Source: SG8-39 sp041558415
Lineage (GTDB): Bacteria; Pseudomonadota; Gammaproteobacteria; Burkholderiales; SG8-39
Assembly: GCA_041558415.1 (NCBI GenBank)
Contig: JBFFEY010000065.1
Span: 1-16,333, forward strand
Length of the DNA: 16,333 nt
Reading direction: 5' to 3'
Shown here in pieces: positions 7,707 through 14,782 of this stretch. The notes beneath the pieces are model-generated. The model worked only from the letters and a program-made list of their open reading frames with translations. It was not told the DNA's origin and ran no database searches. Each line of letters begins with the position of its first letter. The first letter of the stretch is position 1. The position numbers and the translations under genes are program-made.

Positions 7707-8396
7707 TCAGTCCGCGCTCAGGCGCTCGAGCCGGTAGCCGTAGTTGTAGATCGGCACGATCCGGTAGCCGGATTCCGGCTGCAGATCGAGCTTCTTGCGC
7801 ACCTGGCTGACGTGCGTGTCGACCGTGCGCGTGGCGATGTCGCCCATCCGCCCCCACACCGTCTCCTGCAGGTAACCGCGCGAGAGCAGCCGGCCGACGT
7901 TGCGGAAGAACGTCGCCGCGAGGTCGAATTCCTTCGGCGTGAGTTCGACGCGCGCATCGCCGCGGCGGATCTCGCCCTTGACAAGATCGATCTCGAAGGG
8001 CGGCGCCTCGATGACCTTCTCCTCAGCCGTCGGGTAGGCGCGGCGCAGGAGCGCATTCACGCGCGCGTTCAGCTCGTGGTTGCGCACCGGCTTGATCATG
8101 TAGTCGTCGGCGCCAGCCTCGAGCGCGAAGACGATGTCCTCCTCGGCGTCGCGCACCGTGACGAACAGGACCGGCACGCTCTTCGAGACGTGCTCGCGGA
8201 TCCAGCGCAACACTTCGGTGCCCTGCACGTCCGGTACCTGCCAGTCGAGCAGGTACAAGTCGAAGCTCTCGCGCGAGGATTCGCGCATGATTTCCTTGCC
8301 GGCGACGTAGCCGTGCACGTCGTGGCCGCGGTCGTTCAGCCAGCGCTTGATGAGAGCAAGCTGGTCGGGATCGTCTTCGAGTATGGCGATGCGCAC
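7707..8396 (-). CDS. OmpR-family response regulator
   Basis: This 229-aa protein has a receiver domain (residues 1-120) and an OmpR/PhoB-type winged-helix DNA-binding domain (about 130-226). The receiver has the acidic pair D8/D9, phospho-acceptor D51 in LLDWQVPD, switch T80 and K102 in IKP. The output domain shows LTPKEFDLAATFFRN and TRTVDTHVSQVRKKL, the recognition-helix signature. The GTG at 8396 is chosen over a TTG seven codons upstream because AGAGGA lies 7 nt before it. No sensor kinase is adjacent, so it is an orphan within this window. The metallo-hydrolase starts 81 nt downstream on the same strand and could be cotranscribed. A GC-rich inverted repeat (CCCGCC 8431-8436, GGCGGG 8451-8456) lies upstream. 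Confidence 0.93.
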   Translation of the reverse strand: MRIAILEDDPDQLALIKRWLNDRGHDVHGYVAGKEIMRESSRESFDLYLLDWQVPDVQGTEVLRWIREHVSKSVPVLFVTVRDAEEDIVFALEAGADDYMIKPVRNHELNARVNALLRRAYPTAEEKVIEAPPFEIDLVKGEIRRGDARVELTPKEFDLAATFFRNVGRLLSRGYLQETVWGRMGDIATRTVDTHVSQVRKKLDLQPESGYRIVPIYNYGYRLERLSAD

Positions 8397-8660
8397 GCGG
8401 TATTCCTCTTGTTGCAAAGGCGCGCTGCAGCCCGCCGGGGCCGCCCGGGGGGCGGGTCCCGAGGCCGTGACGCTGACGAATTCTTACATTATCGGAGCCG
8501 GGCGCAAAGGGAATCTCTGGCGGTGGCGTCCGTTCTCGGGCGGAGGCGACGGGCCACGGCGAGGCTCGGAAAGGCAAAACCGACGCTTCCGCGGGGCCAG
8601 CCGCAGCCGCCGGGCTTGCCTCTGATAACGTGTGATTTCCTGCTCTCCTCGCTGCACCCC

Positions 8661-9821
8661 ATGCCCTCGGCCGAAGCCGTTCACCGCAGTACCCCGTTGA
8701 TCGCAGCGCTGCTGCGTGGCGAGTTGCCGCAGGCGGTGTTGGCGGCGGATTCCGACGGGGCTACAGGGCTGGCCGAGGCCTGCGTCGTGCACGGCGTACA
8801 TGGCGTGCTCTATCACCAGTTCACCGGCGATCCAGAGCGTTGGCGTGTGCTGCCGGAGGCGCTGAGCGAGTGTCTCGAGAACCAGGCCAGGGCCGACCAG
8901 GCCTGGGAGCTTGCGCACCGCGCGGAGCTGGCGGCTTGCCTTGCGGCGCTGGCCGAGGCGGGCGTGGATGCACTGATTCTCAAGGGAACCGCGCTCGCCT
9001 ACTCGCTGTATCCGGTTCCGTCGATTCGCGCGCGGGGTGATACGGACCTGTTGCTGCGGGCGGAAGACGTCACGCGCGCCTGCGACGTGCTGGCCGAACA
9101 GGGCTATGCGCGCGATACCTATTCGCAGGTGATTGGATACGAGATCACTTTCAGGAAGAAGGATCGCTTCGGCCTGGAGCACCTGCTCGACGTGCACTGG
9201 CGGCTGAGCAGCCACGCGGAATTTGCCGCGCTGTTCGCTTGGGATGAGGCACAGCGCAAGTCAGTGGCACTGCCGGCGCTCGGGACTCGCGCGAGAGGCT
9301 TGGGCCATGTTCACGCCTTGTTGCACAGTTGCATTCATCGCGCCGTCCATTTCCGCTCGCCATACTACGTGGACGGCGTGGCCTATCAGGAGCGAAACCG
9401 GTTGATCTGGCTGTATGACATCGGCTTGCTGGCGAAGGCATTCGATTCGGCGGACTGGTCGTCGTTTATTGCGATCGCGCGCGAGCGGGGCGTCAGCGCG
9501 TTGTGTCGCGACGCATTGGGCGCGGCGACGCAGCTCCTCGCTGTTGCTGTCCCGGCTGAGGTCTTGACTGAGCTTGCGCGCCCGGCGCGAGCCGAGCTTT
9601 CCGCGCAGCTGCTTTCGGGCAGTGAGTGGCGCGGCGCGTGGGTCGAGTTTCGCGCGCAGCGCAATACGGCCGCGCGGCTGAAGTATCTGCGGGACCTCTT
9701 TCTCCCGGACCGGGCGTACATGCAGCGAAAGTACCCCGGGGGAAATACTTGGCGATTGCCCTACCTCTACGTGCGGCGCGTGTACGAGGGCGTACAAAGA
9801 CGCATGCGGCGCTACCGCTGA
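8661..9821 (+). CDS. Nucleotidyltransferase-fold family protein (NTP_transf_5 type)
   Basis: This 386-aa protein resembles the uncharacterised nucleotidyltransferase family PF14907. The minimal active site is visible: KGT (108-110), the metal-binding pair D127-x-D129 in GDTDLLL, and a third acidic residue, D177, in LLDVHW. Such proteins occur next to RiPP, lasso-peptide and exopolysaccharide genes. From memory, in the Bacillus pseudomycoidin lasso pathway a nucleotidyltransferase acts after a kinase to add hexoses to the phosphorylated peptide, so a tailoring role here is plausible but unproven. The gene converges on the methyltransferase with 22 nt between stops, so it is not in the same operon. 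The ATG at 8661 is the only good start, since the frame stays open far upstream over unrelated genes; no Shine-Dalgarno is evident. Confidence 0.82.
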   Translation: MPSAEAVHRSTPLIAALLRGELPQAVLAADSDGATGLAEACVVHGVHGVLYHQFTGDPERWRVLPEALSECLENQARADQAWELAHRAELAACLAALAEAGVDALILKGTALAYSLYPVPSIRARGDTDLLLRAEDVTRACDVLAEQGYARDTYSQVIGYEITFRKKDRFGLEHLLDVHWRLSSHAEFAALFAWDEAQRKSVALPALGTRARGLGHVHALLHSCIHRAVHFRSPYYVDGVAYQERNRLIWLYDIGLLAKAFDSADWSSFIAIARERGVSALCRDALGAATQLLAVAVPAEVLTELARPARAELSAQLLSGSEWRGAWVEFRAQRNTAARLKYLRDLFLPDRAYMQRKYPGGNTWRLPYLYVRRVYEGVQRRMRRYR

Positions 9822-9843
9822 ACGCGTCGCCCGGGTCGCCGAA

Positions 9844-10968
9844 TCAGGTCGAAAAATCGCCCGAAAGTTTTGCCGCGAAATCGAAGGCGTCGTGCTCGGA
9901 CCGGAACCGCCCGGGGAAGGCTGCGAAGAGCTCGCGTCCGATCTCGGTCAGCGACTTGTCGCCCGACATGCGCTGCAGGGCGAACTGCACGATCGTTCCT
10001 TCCGGGTTGAGCGCGGGCCGGTGCTGCGCTGCGCGTCGGGCGAGCGACTCCGGTGTGAGCGGCGCGGCGGCAAACGAAGATTGGCGAAACTGCCGCTTGC
10101 CGCATTGCGTTTCCCAGGTCCAGACGTAGTCCTCGCCGACGAGATCGGCGCGCAGGCTCGCATCAACCGTTCGGCCCTTGTCGAGTTCAACCGGACACGG
10201 CCACGGCAGCAACAGCTGCCCATACACATTCTTCGGTCGGCCCGGCGCATTACTGATCTTTACACCGGGAACGAGCTCGGTTTCGAACCACAGCAGCAAA
10301 CCGTGTGCCGTGCCGGCACGCCTTGCTTTGAGCGTGAACTGCGCTCGCGCATTGGCGGAGGAAACCGATTGGTAGTCGATCGTCGCCCAGGCGACGGGGG
10401 CGCTCAACAGCTGTCTTGGCTTGAGGCGAACCCCGGTTGGCGCGTTTTCGACGTAGCGGGCGGCGGGCGACAGGTCGACGTCCTCGGGCCGCCGCTGCCA
10501 AGGCACGAGCCTGTCGCGGTATTGCGCCTCGGCTGTGACAATCGCGCAAAAGACGGTGTCTTGCCGCGGAAGGATCTGCCCGCCGGGCCTGAGAAAGCGC
10601 GCGCGTGCGTCAATCACGTCGGAGATGTGCGTCGCGCACCAGGGCAGCGCACCGCGCAGGTCTTCGACGATCAGATCGACGCGCTCGGGCAACGTCACCG
10701 CCGGGGAGCGCTGCTGGATGCAAACAATGCGGTCGGACAGACCGTTTTTCGCCGCCGTTTCGCGCGCGACCTGCAGCGCGTCGGAGGGCTCCACCGCGTA
10801 GACGCGCCTTGCGCCGTAGCGGCAGGCGAGCAGTGCCATGATGCCGGTGCCCGCGCCGAGGTCGAGCACCACGGAGTCCGAGTTGACCACTGCGGCAAGT
10901 GCTTTGCGAAACGCGCCCATGCGGGCTTCGTCGTCGATCATGCGACCGAAGTCCGCGATGCTGTACAT
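9844..10968 (-). CDS. PRMT-like methyltransferase with C-terminal RRE-like domain
   Basis: This 374-aa class I SAM-dependent methyltransferase has motif I VLDLGAGTG (34-42), followed by AVEPSDAL (58-65) as the SAM-ribose-binding strand end. Its overall plan resembles protein arginine methyltransferases, with a beta-barrel region at about 135-295. The PRMT double-E loop is only half present: E102 in VEDLRGALPW is kept, but the second Glu position is Cys111. The THW motif is not recognisable. The last ~55 residues (about 320-374, including GDKSLTEIGRELFAAFPG) look like a PqqD/RRE winged helix, which would allow leader-peptide binding; this is my visual alignment. It starts 3 nt after the kinase stop (TGAGCGATG), so the two are coupled. 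Proposed role: methylation of the lasso peptide, with Arg as the candidate. Confidence 0.78.
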   Translation of the reverse strand: MYSIADFGRMIDDEARMGAFRKALAAVVNSDSVVLDLGAGTGIMALLACRYGARRVYAVEPSDALQVARETAAKNGLSDRIVCIQQRSPAVTLPERVDLIVEDLRGALPWCATHISDVIDARARFLRPGGQILPRQDTVFCAIVTAEAQYRDRLVPWQRRPEDVDLSPAARYVENAPTGVRLKPRQLLSAPVAWATIDYQSVSSANARAQFTLKARRAGTAHGLLLWFETELVPGVKISNAPGRPKNVYGQLLLPWPCPVELDKGRTVDASLRADLVGEDYVWTWETQCGKRQFRQSSFAAAPLTPESLARRAAQHRPALNPEGTIVQFALQRMSGDKSLTEIGRELFAAFPGRFRSEHDAFDFAAKLSGDFST

Positions 10969-10971
10969 CGC

Positions 10972-11949
10972 TCAGGCGGGCGAGAGCGCGAGCGCGTCGT
11001 AATCGGCGAGAATCGCCTCGCAGGTCGCGTTCAGGTCGGAAAGTGCATCACTGCGCCGAATACGGCGAATCGGCACCGATGCCGCAAGACTGGAAAGGAG
11101 CACGAAGTCACGCTGGTCTTGTTCGCGCTCAGCGATGCGCGTCACGTACTTGTTCGCGATCAGGGCGAAGACCGCCTCAGCACCCGGCAGCGGTTCGATC
11201 GCGAACATCGCATCTGGCTCCCGATCGCTGAGTACATACACCCCGCCGATCGGCAGGGCGGTGTCCTGAAACAAGCCCTCGCGGCCGAGATCGAGGTAAC
11301 GCTTCTCCCAGTTCGGGACCTGGAGCGGCAGCGCGTCGGCATCGCCCCACAGTTGCTCTACCGACGGCGGCCACAAGCCGATGCGCGGCAAGCCGGGTTG
11401 CGCCATGACTGCATCCGCATGCTCCTCGAGCACCAGAATGTCGTCGGTGAGCACCCGGTGACCGCGGCAGGCGAACGCGGCAGCGAGCGTCGACTTACCG
11501 GCTTCGGCTGCGCCGACGAACACGAGCGCCCGGCCGCGATGCACGATGGCGCTTGCGTGCAGGCAAGTCAGGCCGCGCAGGTAGAGCAGCAGACCGCAAA
11601 CGGGTCCCAACAGGTAGATACAGACATCTTGCAATACGGACTGCGCGGTCCACGATGCACGGATATCGGAGCCCGCGCGATCCAGGACGAAGGTCGTTCC
11701 GTCTGCGTATCGGATGCGAAGCCGCGCGTCCAGCGTCGATTCGTCGATGACGATGCCCGGACGCTCTCCGGTTCCGTCGATTGGGGCGCGGTAACGATTG
11801 CGCCAGGCCGCGTTATCCGCGGGATCCGATGCGGCGACGCGCAGCGAGACGGCAACGCTGCCCGATGCGCGCGGCAAGCTCGAAGTTGGCGCGAAACCGG
11901 GTAGCGGGCTGTCGACGCGAAAATCGAGTCCGAAAAACCGATACTGCAT
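10972..11949 (-). CDS. HPrK-like kinase of the lasso cluster
   Basis: This 325-aa protein is related to HPr kinase/phosphorylase C-terminal domains. It has LHAS (130-133), a P-loop GAAEAGKST (146-154), and an acidic pair D169/D170 in VLTDDILVL. The N-terminal ~125 residues are divergent, as is usual for the HPrK-like proteins in RiPP and polysaccharide clusters. Characterised homologues in lasso clusters (the paeninodin kinase group) phosphorylate the C-terminal Ser of the precursor. It lies 60 nt downstream of the precursor gene and is coupled to the methyltransferase. The precursor here ends in KTA and not Ser, so the target residue is uncertain (Thr20, Thr16 or Ser4 of the core, or a different substrate). 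Confidence 0.85.
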   Translation of the reverse strand: MQYRFFGLDFRVDSPLPGFAPTSSLPRASGSVAVSLRVAASDPADNAAWRNRYRAPIDGTGERPGIVIDESTLDARLRIRYADGTTFVLDRAGSDIRASWTAQSVLQDVCIYLLGPVCGLLLYLRGLTCLHASAIVHRGRALVFVGAAEAGKSTLAAAFACRGHRVLTDDILVLEEHADAVMAQPGLPRIGLWPPSVEQLWGDADALPLQVPNWEKRYLDLGREGLFQDTALPIGGVYVLSDREPDAMFAIEPLPGAEAVFALIANKYVTRIAEREQDQRDFVLLSSLAASVPIRRIRRSDALSDLNATCEAILADYDALALSPA

Positions 11950-12009
11950 CGAGCAAGCGCTAGGCGAACCTTGTTGCTGGCGTCGAACCGTGAATGTCGA
12001 CGCTCTGGA

Positions 12010-12180
12010 TCATGCGGTTTTCAGTTGCGTCTTTCCCCGTCCGACCCCGTCTGGCTTGCCGGCGCTCCCGACTGCCTGGGTGAGCGATTTTGCGTCCCCG
12101 TACACCGTGAGCATGGGCGTCTGATACGGTTTTCGTGCGGCTACGCGTGCGACTACGCGTTTGACTTCCTTGGTATTCAT
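12010..12180 (-). CDS. Lasso peptide precursor (A), 56 aa
   Basis: This small gene has a strong ribosome site, AAGG six nt before the ATG. The leader (residues 1-35) carries the complete lasso leader signature Y19-x2-P22-x-L24-x3-G28-x5-T34 in KPYQTPMLTVYGDAKSLTQ, the motif bound by the B1 RRE. With Thr at -2, cleavage after Q35 gives a 21-aa core: ring AVGSAGKPD and tail GVGRGKTQLKTA. Ala1 and Asp9 suit a 9-residue macrolactam; paeninodin, as I recall, also has an Ala1-Asp9 ring. The tail is Gly-rich and basic (R13, K15, K19), without aromatic plug residues. It sits between the cyclase and the kinase genes. An overlapping frame beginning with GTG at 12187 is a shadow. Threading and processing are inferred. 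Confidence 0.88.
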   Translation of the reverse strand: MNTKEVKRVVARVAARKPYQTPMLTVYGDAKSLTQAVGSAGKPDGVGRGKTQLKTA

Positions 12181-12449
12181 GTTCCACCTTCCGCCTTCAA
12201 TCGACGATCCACCTCATGACGTCCGCTAAGGATAATGCCTGCGCAGCAAGTTGACACGTCGTCCGGCCGAGCAAGGTTCCCGGGATCGTCGGCAGGGTCG
12301 CGCGAACGCTTGCTCTGATTTTGACGCGGGAGCACGGCGAGGTTCAGAAAATTTAACGCAATACAGCCCAGTCCGCCATAACCAAACGCGGCTATTCCCG
12401 TTTCGCCGATCCTCTAAGCTCTCTTTCCCGCAACCGGCGGCAAGCACCC
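12181..12449 (-). other. Gap between cyclase and precursor genes
   Basis: This 269-nt stretch holds no convincing gene on either strand; I searched it for a second YxxPxL-type leader and found none. It is more AT-rich than its surroundings in part (around 12345-12385). A dedicated promoter for the precursor is likely here because precursors are usually made in excess over their enzymes, but I see no hexamer pair good enough to call. Confidence 0.4.
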
Positions 12450-14363
12450 TCACGCTGTCGAACCCGCCGTGCCATGGCGGCTCATCGTAATACTGAGCGC
12501 AGCTTTCGCTTTCAGTTCGCCTGATCTTTCGTCGTTCGCGATTCCTGCGCTGCGGCCTCTTTCAAGCCAAGTCAGAAATGAAAAAGCGGTTGCGTGCGTC
12601 TCGAGCGGACGATCGCGCCGTAACTCTCCGTTCGAATCCAATAGCCGCTCCGGCAAAACATAATCGGATTGCAGCGTACTCATCCGGATGCTGCTTGGCA
12701 GCTGCACCGGCCTCCTTCGAGACGCTGCCTCGGCCGGATCGACCGACAGCGGAGTCTTTGCTCGCCGCGCGATACTCTCCGGTAGCACCGTGTGCGCCGC
12801 TTTGCGCAACAGGTGCTTTCTGGAGCACCAGGGGATCGCTGGCACGCGCGCGAGCCAGGCAATGAGGCGCGTATCCATCAGCGGGTGAGCCGTCTCTATG
12901 GGGCACCCGGTCCATGCGGCGTCGTAGCCATCGAATACCGCGGCCCACGGCACATGCTCCAGATACCGCGCGCGAGAACCCGCGTAGTACGCGCGCGGCT
13001 GCGCATGGCGCAATTCTCTCCAACGCGCACGGAGCGCCGCACGCTGGACGAAATCCGGCGCAAGCCAGCCCGGGAGGGCCGTCGGCAGAAGGCGTCGCAC
13101 GCGAACGAGCGCAGTGCGCGCGCCGATGGGCGGCGGACCCTTTTCGTTGCGCGCATACCAAAAAAGGTCGCGGAACAATCGCCCCCACCGGCCGGACTGG
13201 AACAACCGGCGCCAGTGGCCGGGCAGCCACGCGCGCAGCGGCTCGTCACCCTCCCATCCCGTGAGCGCCAGGGGGGCGACGCGCGCCACCTCGGCCATGC
13301 TTCTGACGTAGTGTCCCCAACCGGGATTGGCCGTCGGTTCGGGGGGCCGCCAACAGTCGGCCTCGGCCCAGTCGAACGGAACAAAGTCGTCACCGCTTTG
13401 CAGCTGTAGCTCAAGGCCCAGATGCTCGGCCGCGGCGCGCGCGTAGATCTCCTCGTCGTCAGCGATGAGTTCGCGGAATACAGTGGTGAACGGCGTGACC
13501 TGCCATGGCGCTTCCCGCTCGCGCAGCGCCTTGACCGCCATTGCCGTGACCAGCGTGGAATCGAGGCCGCCGCTCATGCTTACCGCGATGCGCCTCGTGC
13601 GCAGGCGATCTCGGGCCGCATTCAGAAGCCGCAACCGGAATTCCTCGACCAGCGCTTGCGGGTCCGAATCATCGAGCTCGTCTTCCTGCTTTATTTCCCA
13701 GTAGCGCTGCAGCGCGACGCGGTCGCGAGAGGCAATCAGACAATGCGAACGCGGGATCCGTCTGATGGCCGCGTAGATCGTACGGTCGAGATCGACGTAC
13801 TGGCCGAAAAGGAGGAAATCCCCGACCGCCGTATCATCGAGACTGTCGGAGACCTCTGGATACAGTCGGACGCAATCGAGCGTGTTGGAAAACACGACCG
13901 TGTCGTTAACCCGCGCGTAGTAGAACGGCCGGATGCCGAACGGGTCGACCGCGCAAAAAAGCCGCCGCTCGCGCTCATCCCAGATCGCGAAGGTGAAATC
14001 GCCGATGACGTGCTCGAGGCAGCGCTCGTCCCAGGCGTGATAGGCATGCAGCAGCAGTTCGGCATCCGAGACGCCGCGTGCGACGTCTCGCCCACGGCCG
14101 CGTAATGCCGCGATCAGTTCATCCTGCGCATCGACGCGCGCGTGCGCGGTGATCCAGACCTTGCCGTCGAGGGTGAGCGGCTGCGGCGCCGGCGCGTCGT
14201 CATCGTTCAGCTTGAACAGCGTGTGGACGAAGCCGACGTTTCCCGCGCACCAGACCCCGCGCCCCTGCGGACCGCGGAAGGCCTGGAACTCGGCCATCTT
14301 TTCGAGAATTTCCCGGTCGACCGGCCCACCGTCGAGCCGGACGATGCCCGCGATTCCGCTCAC
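12450..14363 (-). CDS. Lasso peptide macrolactam synthetase (C), asparagine-synthetase-like
   Basis: This 637-aa protein has the two-domain plan of AsnB. The N-terminal part (about 1-215) is glutamine-amidotransferase-like, with SGIAGIV at the start. The synthetase part carries the PP-loop SGGLDS (264-269) and a GWEGDE element (369-374). Residue 2 is Ser, where glutaminase-active AsnB enzymes have Cys2. Glutamine hydrolysis is therefore not expected, as in other lasso C proteins, which adenylate the core Asp/Glu side chain and let the core N-terminus attack. The GTG start at 14363 overlaps the B2 stop as GTGA. The last ~35 residues look non-conserved, and the 3' end of the gene has visibly lower G+C than the rest. 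Its substrate should be the precursor at 12010-12180. Confidence 0.9.
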   Translation of the reverse strand: MSGIAGIVRLDGGPVDREILEKMAEFQAFRGPQGRGVWCAGNVGFVHTLFKLNDDDAPAPQPLTLDGKVWITAHARVDAQDELIAALRGRGRDVARGVSDAELLLHAYHAWDERCLEHVIGDFTFAIWDERERRLFCAVDPFGIRPFYYARVNDTVVFSNTLDCVRLYPEVSDSLDDTAVGDFLLFGQYVDLDRTIYAAIRRIPRSHCLIASRDRVALQRYWEIKQEDELDDSDPQALVEEFRLRLLNAARDRLRTRRIAVSMSGGLDSTLVTAMAVKALREREAPWQVTPFTTVFRELIADDEEIYARAAAEHLGLELQLQSGDDFVPFDWAEADCWRPPEPTANPGWGHYVRSMAEVARVAPLALTGWEGDEPLRAWLPGHWRRLFQSGRWGRLFRDLFWYARNEKGPPPIGARTALVRVRRLLPTALPGWLAPDFVQRAALRARWRELRHAQPRAYYAGSRARYLEHVPWAAVFDGYDAAWTGCPIETAHPLMDTRLIAWLARVPAIPWCSRKHLLRKAAHTVLPESIARRAKTPLSVDPAEAASRRRPVQLPSSIRMSTLQSDYVLPERLLDSNGELRRDRPLETHATAFSFLTWLERGRSAGIANDERSGELKAKAALSITMSRHGTAGSTA

Positions 14364-14782
14364 GCCTCGGCAGGAAAAATGGAAAGCACGCTATAGCGCT
14401 CGAGCTCGGGCTCGTCGAGCACCGGCACGCCCTCGTGCAGCACCCAGGCATGCGCTTCGAGCCCGGCACTTCCGTCCTTCGCAACGCCGATGCACAGCTG
14501 CGCCGGCAATCCGGCGCGCGCCATGAGCGACTGCAGCGCGAGCGCCCGAGGCAGGCAGCGCGTGCCGGGCAGCCGCCGCGCGACGGCGAGCACCGCCCAG
14601 CGCAGCTCGGCGAGCGAAGCGCCGACGAGGTCGTGCTTCGGGGTTTTCGAGGAAGGGCGCTGCAGGCTACGCAGCGGCAGGACCGTCAGGCCGATCCGGA
14701 AGAGAATCAGCCCGGCGAGGGCGATATGCAGCAGGCGTCGGTGACGGTGCGGTAGGCGCAGGTACCTAGCCAATATCGACAT
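14360..14782 (-). CDS. Lasso leader peptidase (B2), transglutaminase-like
   Basis: This 140-aa protein matches the B2 family (Transglut_core3 type), a papain/transglutaminase-like cysteine protease that removes the lasso leader. The triad can be proposed: Cys76 in GTRCLPRALALQ, His111 in EAHAWVL and Asp123 in VLDEP. A hydrophobic segment at about 18-38 may be membrane-associated or part of the N-terminal helices. Length is normal for a free-standing B2. The gene overlaps B1 by 17 nt upstream and C by 4 nt downstream, indicating one coupled operon. Expected cut site: after the residue following Thr34 of the precursor. Confidence 0.9.
   Translation of the reverse strand: MSILARYLRLPHRHRRLLHIALAGLILFRIGLTVLPLRSLQRPSSKTPKHDLVGASLAELRWAVLAVARRLPGTRCLPRALALQSLMARAGLPAQLCIGVAKDGSAGLEAHAWVLHEGVPVLDEPELERYSVLSIFPAEA

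Noticed and set aside
6867..9821. 984-codon open frame on the + strand
   Set aside because: Its first two thirds lie antisense to clear MBL and response-regulator genes; only the part from 8661 resembles a protein family. Long antisense frames are usual at this GC content.
9892..11904. 670-codon open frame on the + strand
   Set aside because: It is antisense to the methyltransferase and kinase, has low-complexity composition and shows no recognisable motif.
11960..12187. 75-codon frame on the - strand over the precursor
   Set aside because: It is a +1 frame shadow of the lasso precursor with an Arg/Ser-rich, motif-free product; the ribosome site fits the ATG at 12180 better than its GTG.
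12251..12256. TTGACA hexamer on the + strand in the precursor upstream gap
   Set aside because: It points away from the precursor and has no -10 match 16-18 nt downstream.
12226..12453. Possible second precursor in the gap after the cyclase
   Set aside because: The 75-codon frame has no YxxPxL leader motif, no plausible core with an acidic residue at position 7-9, and no convincing ribosome site.
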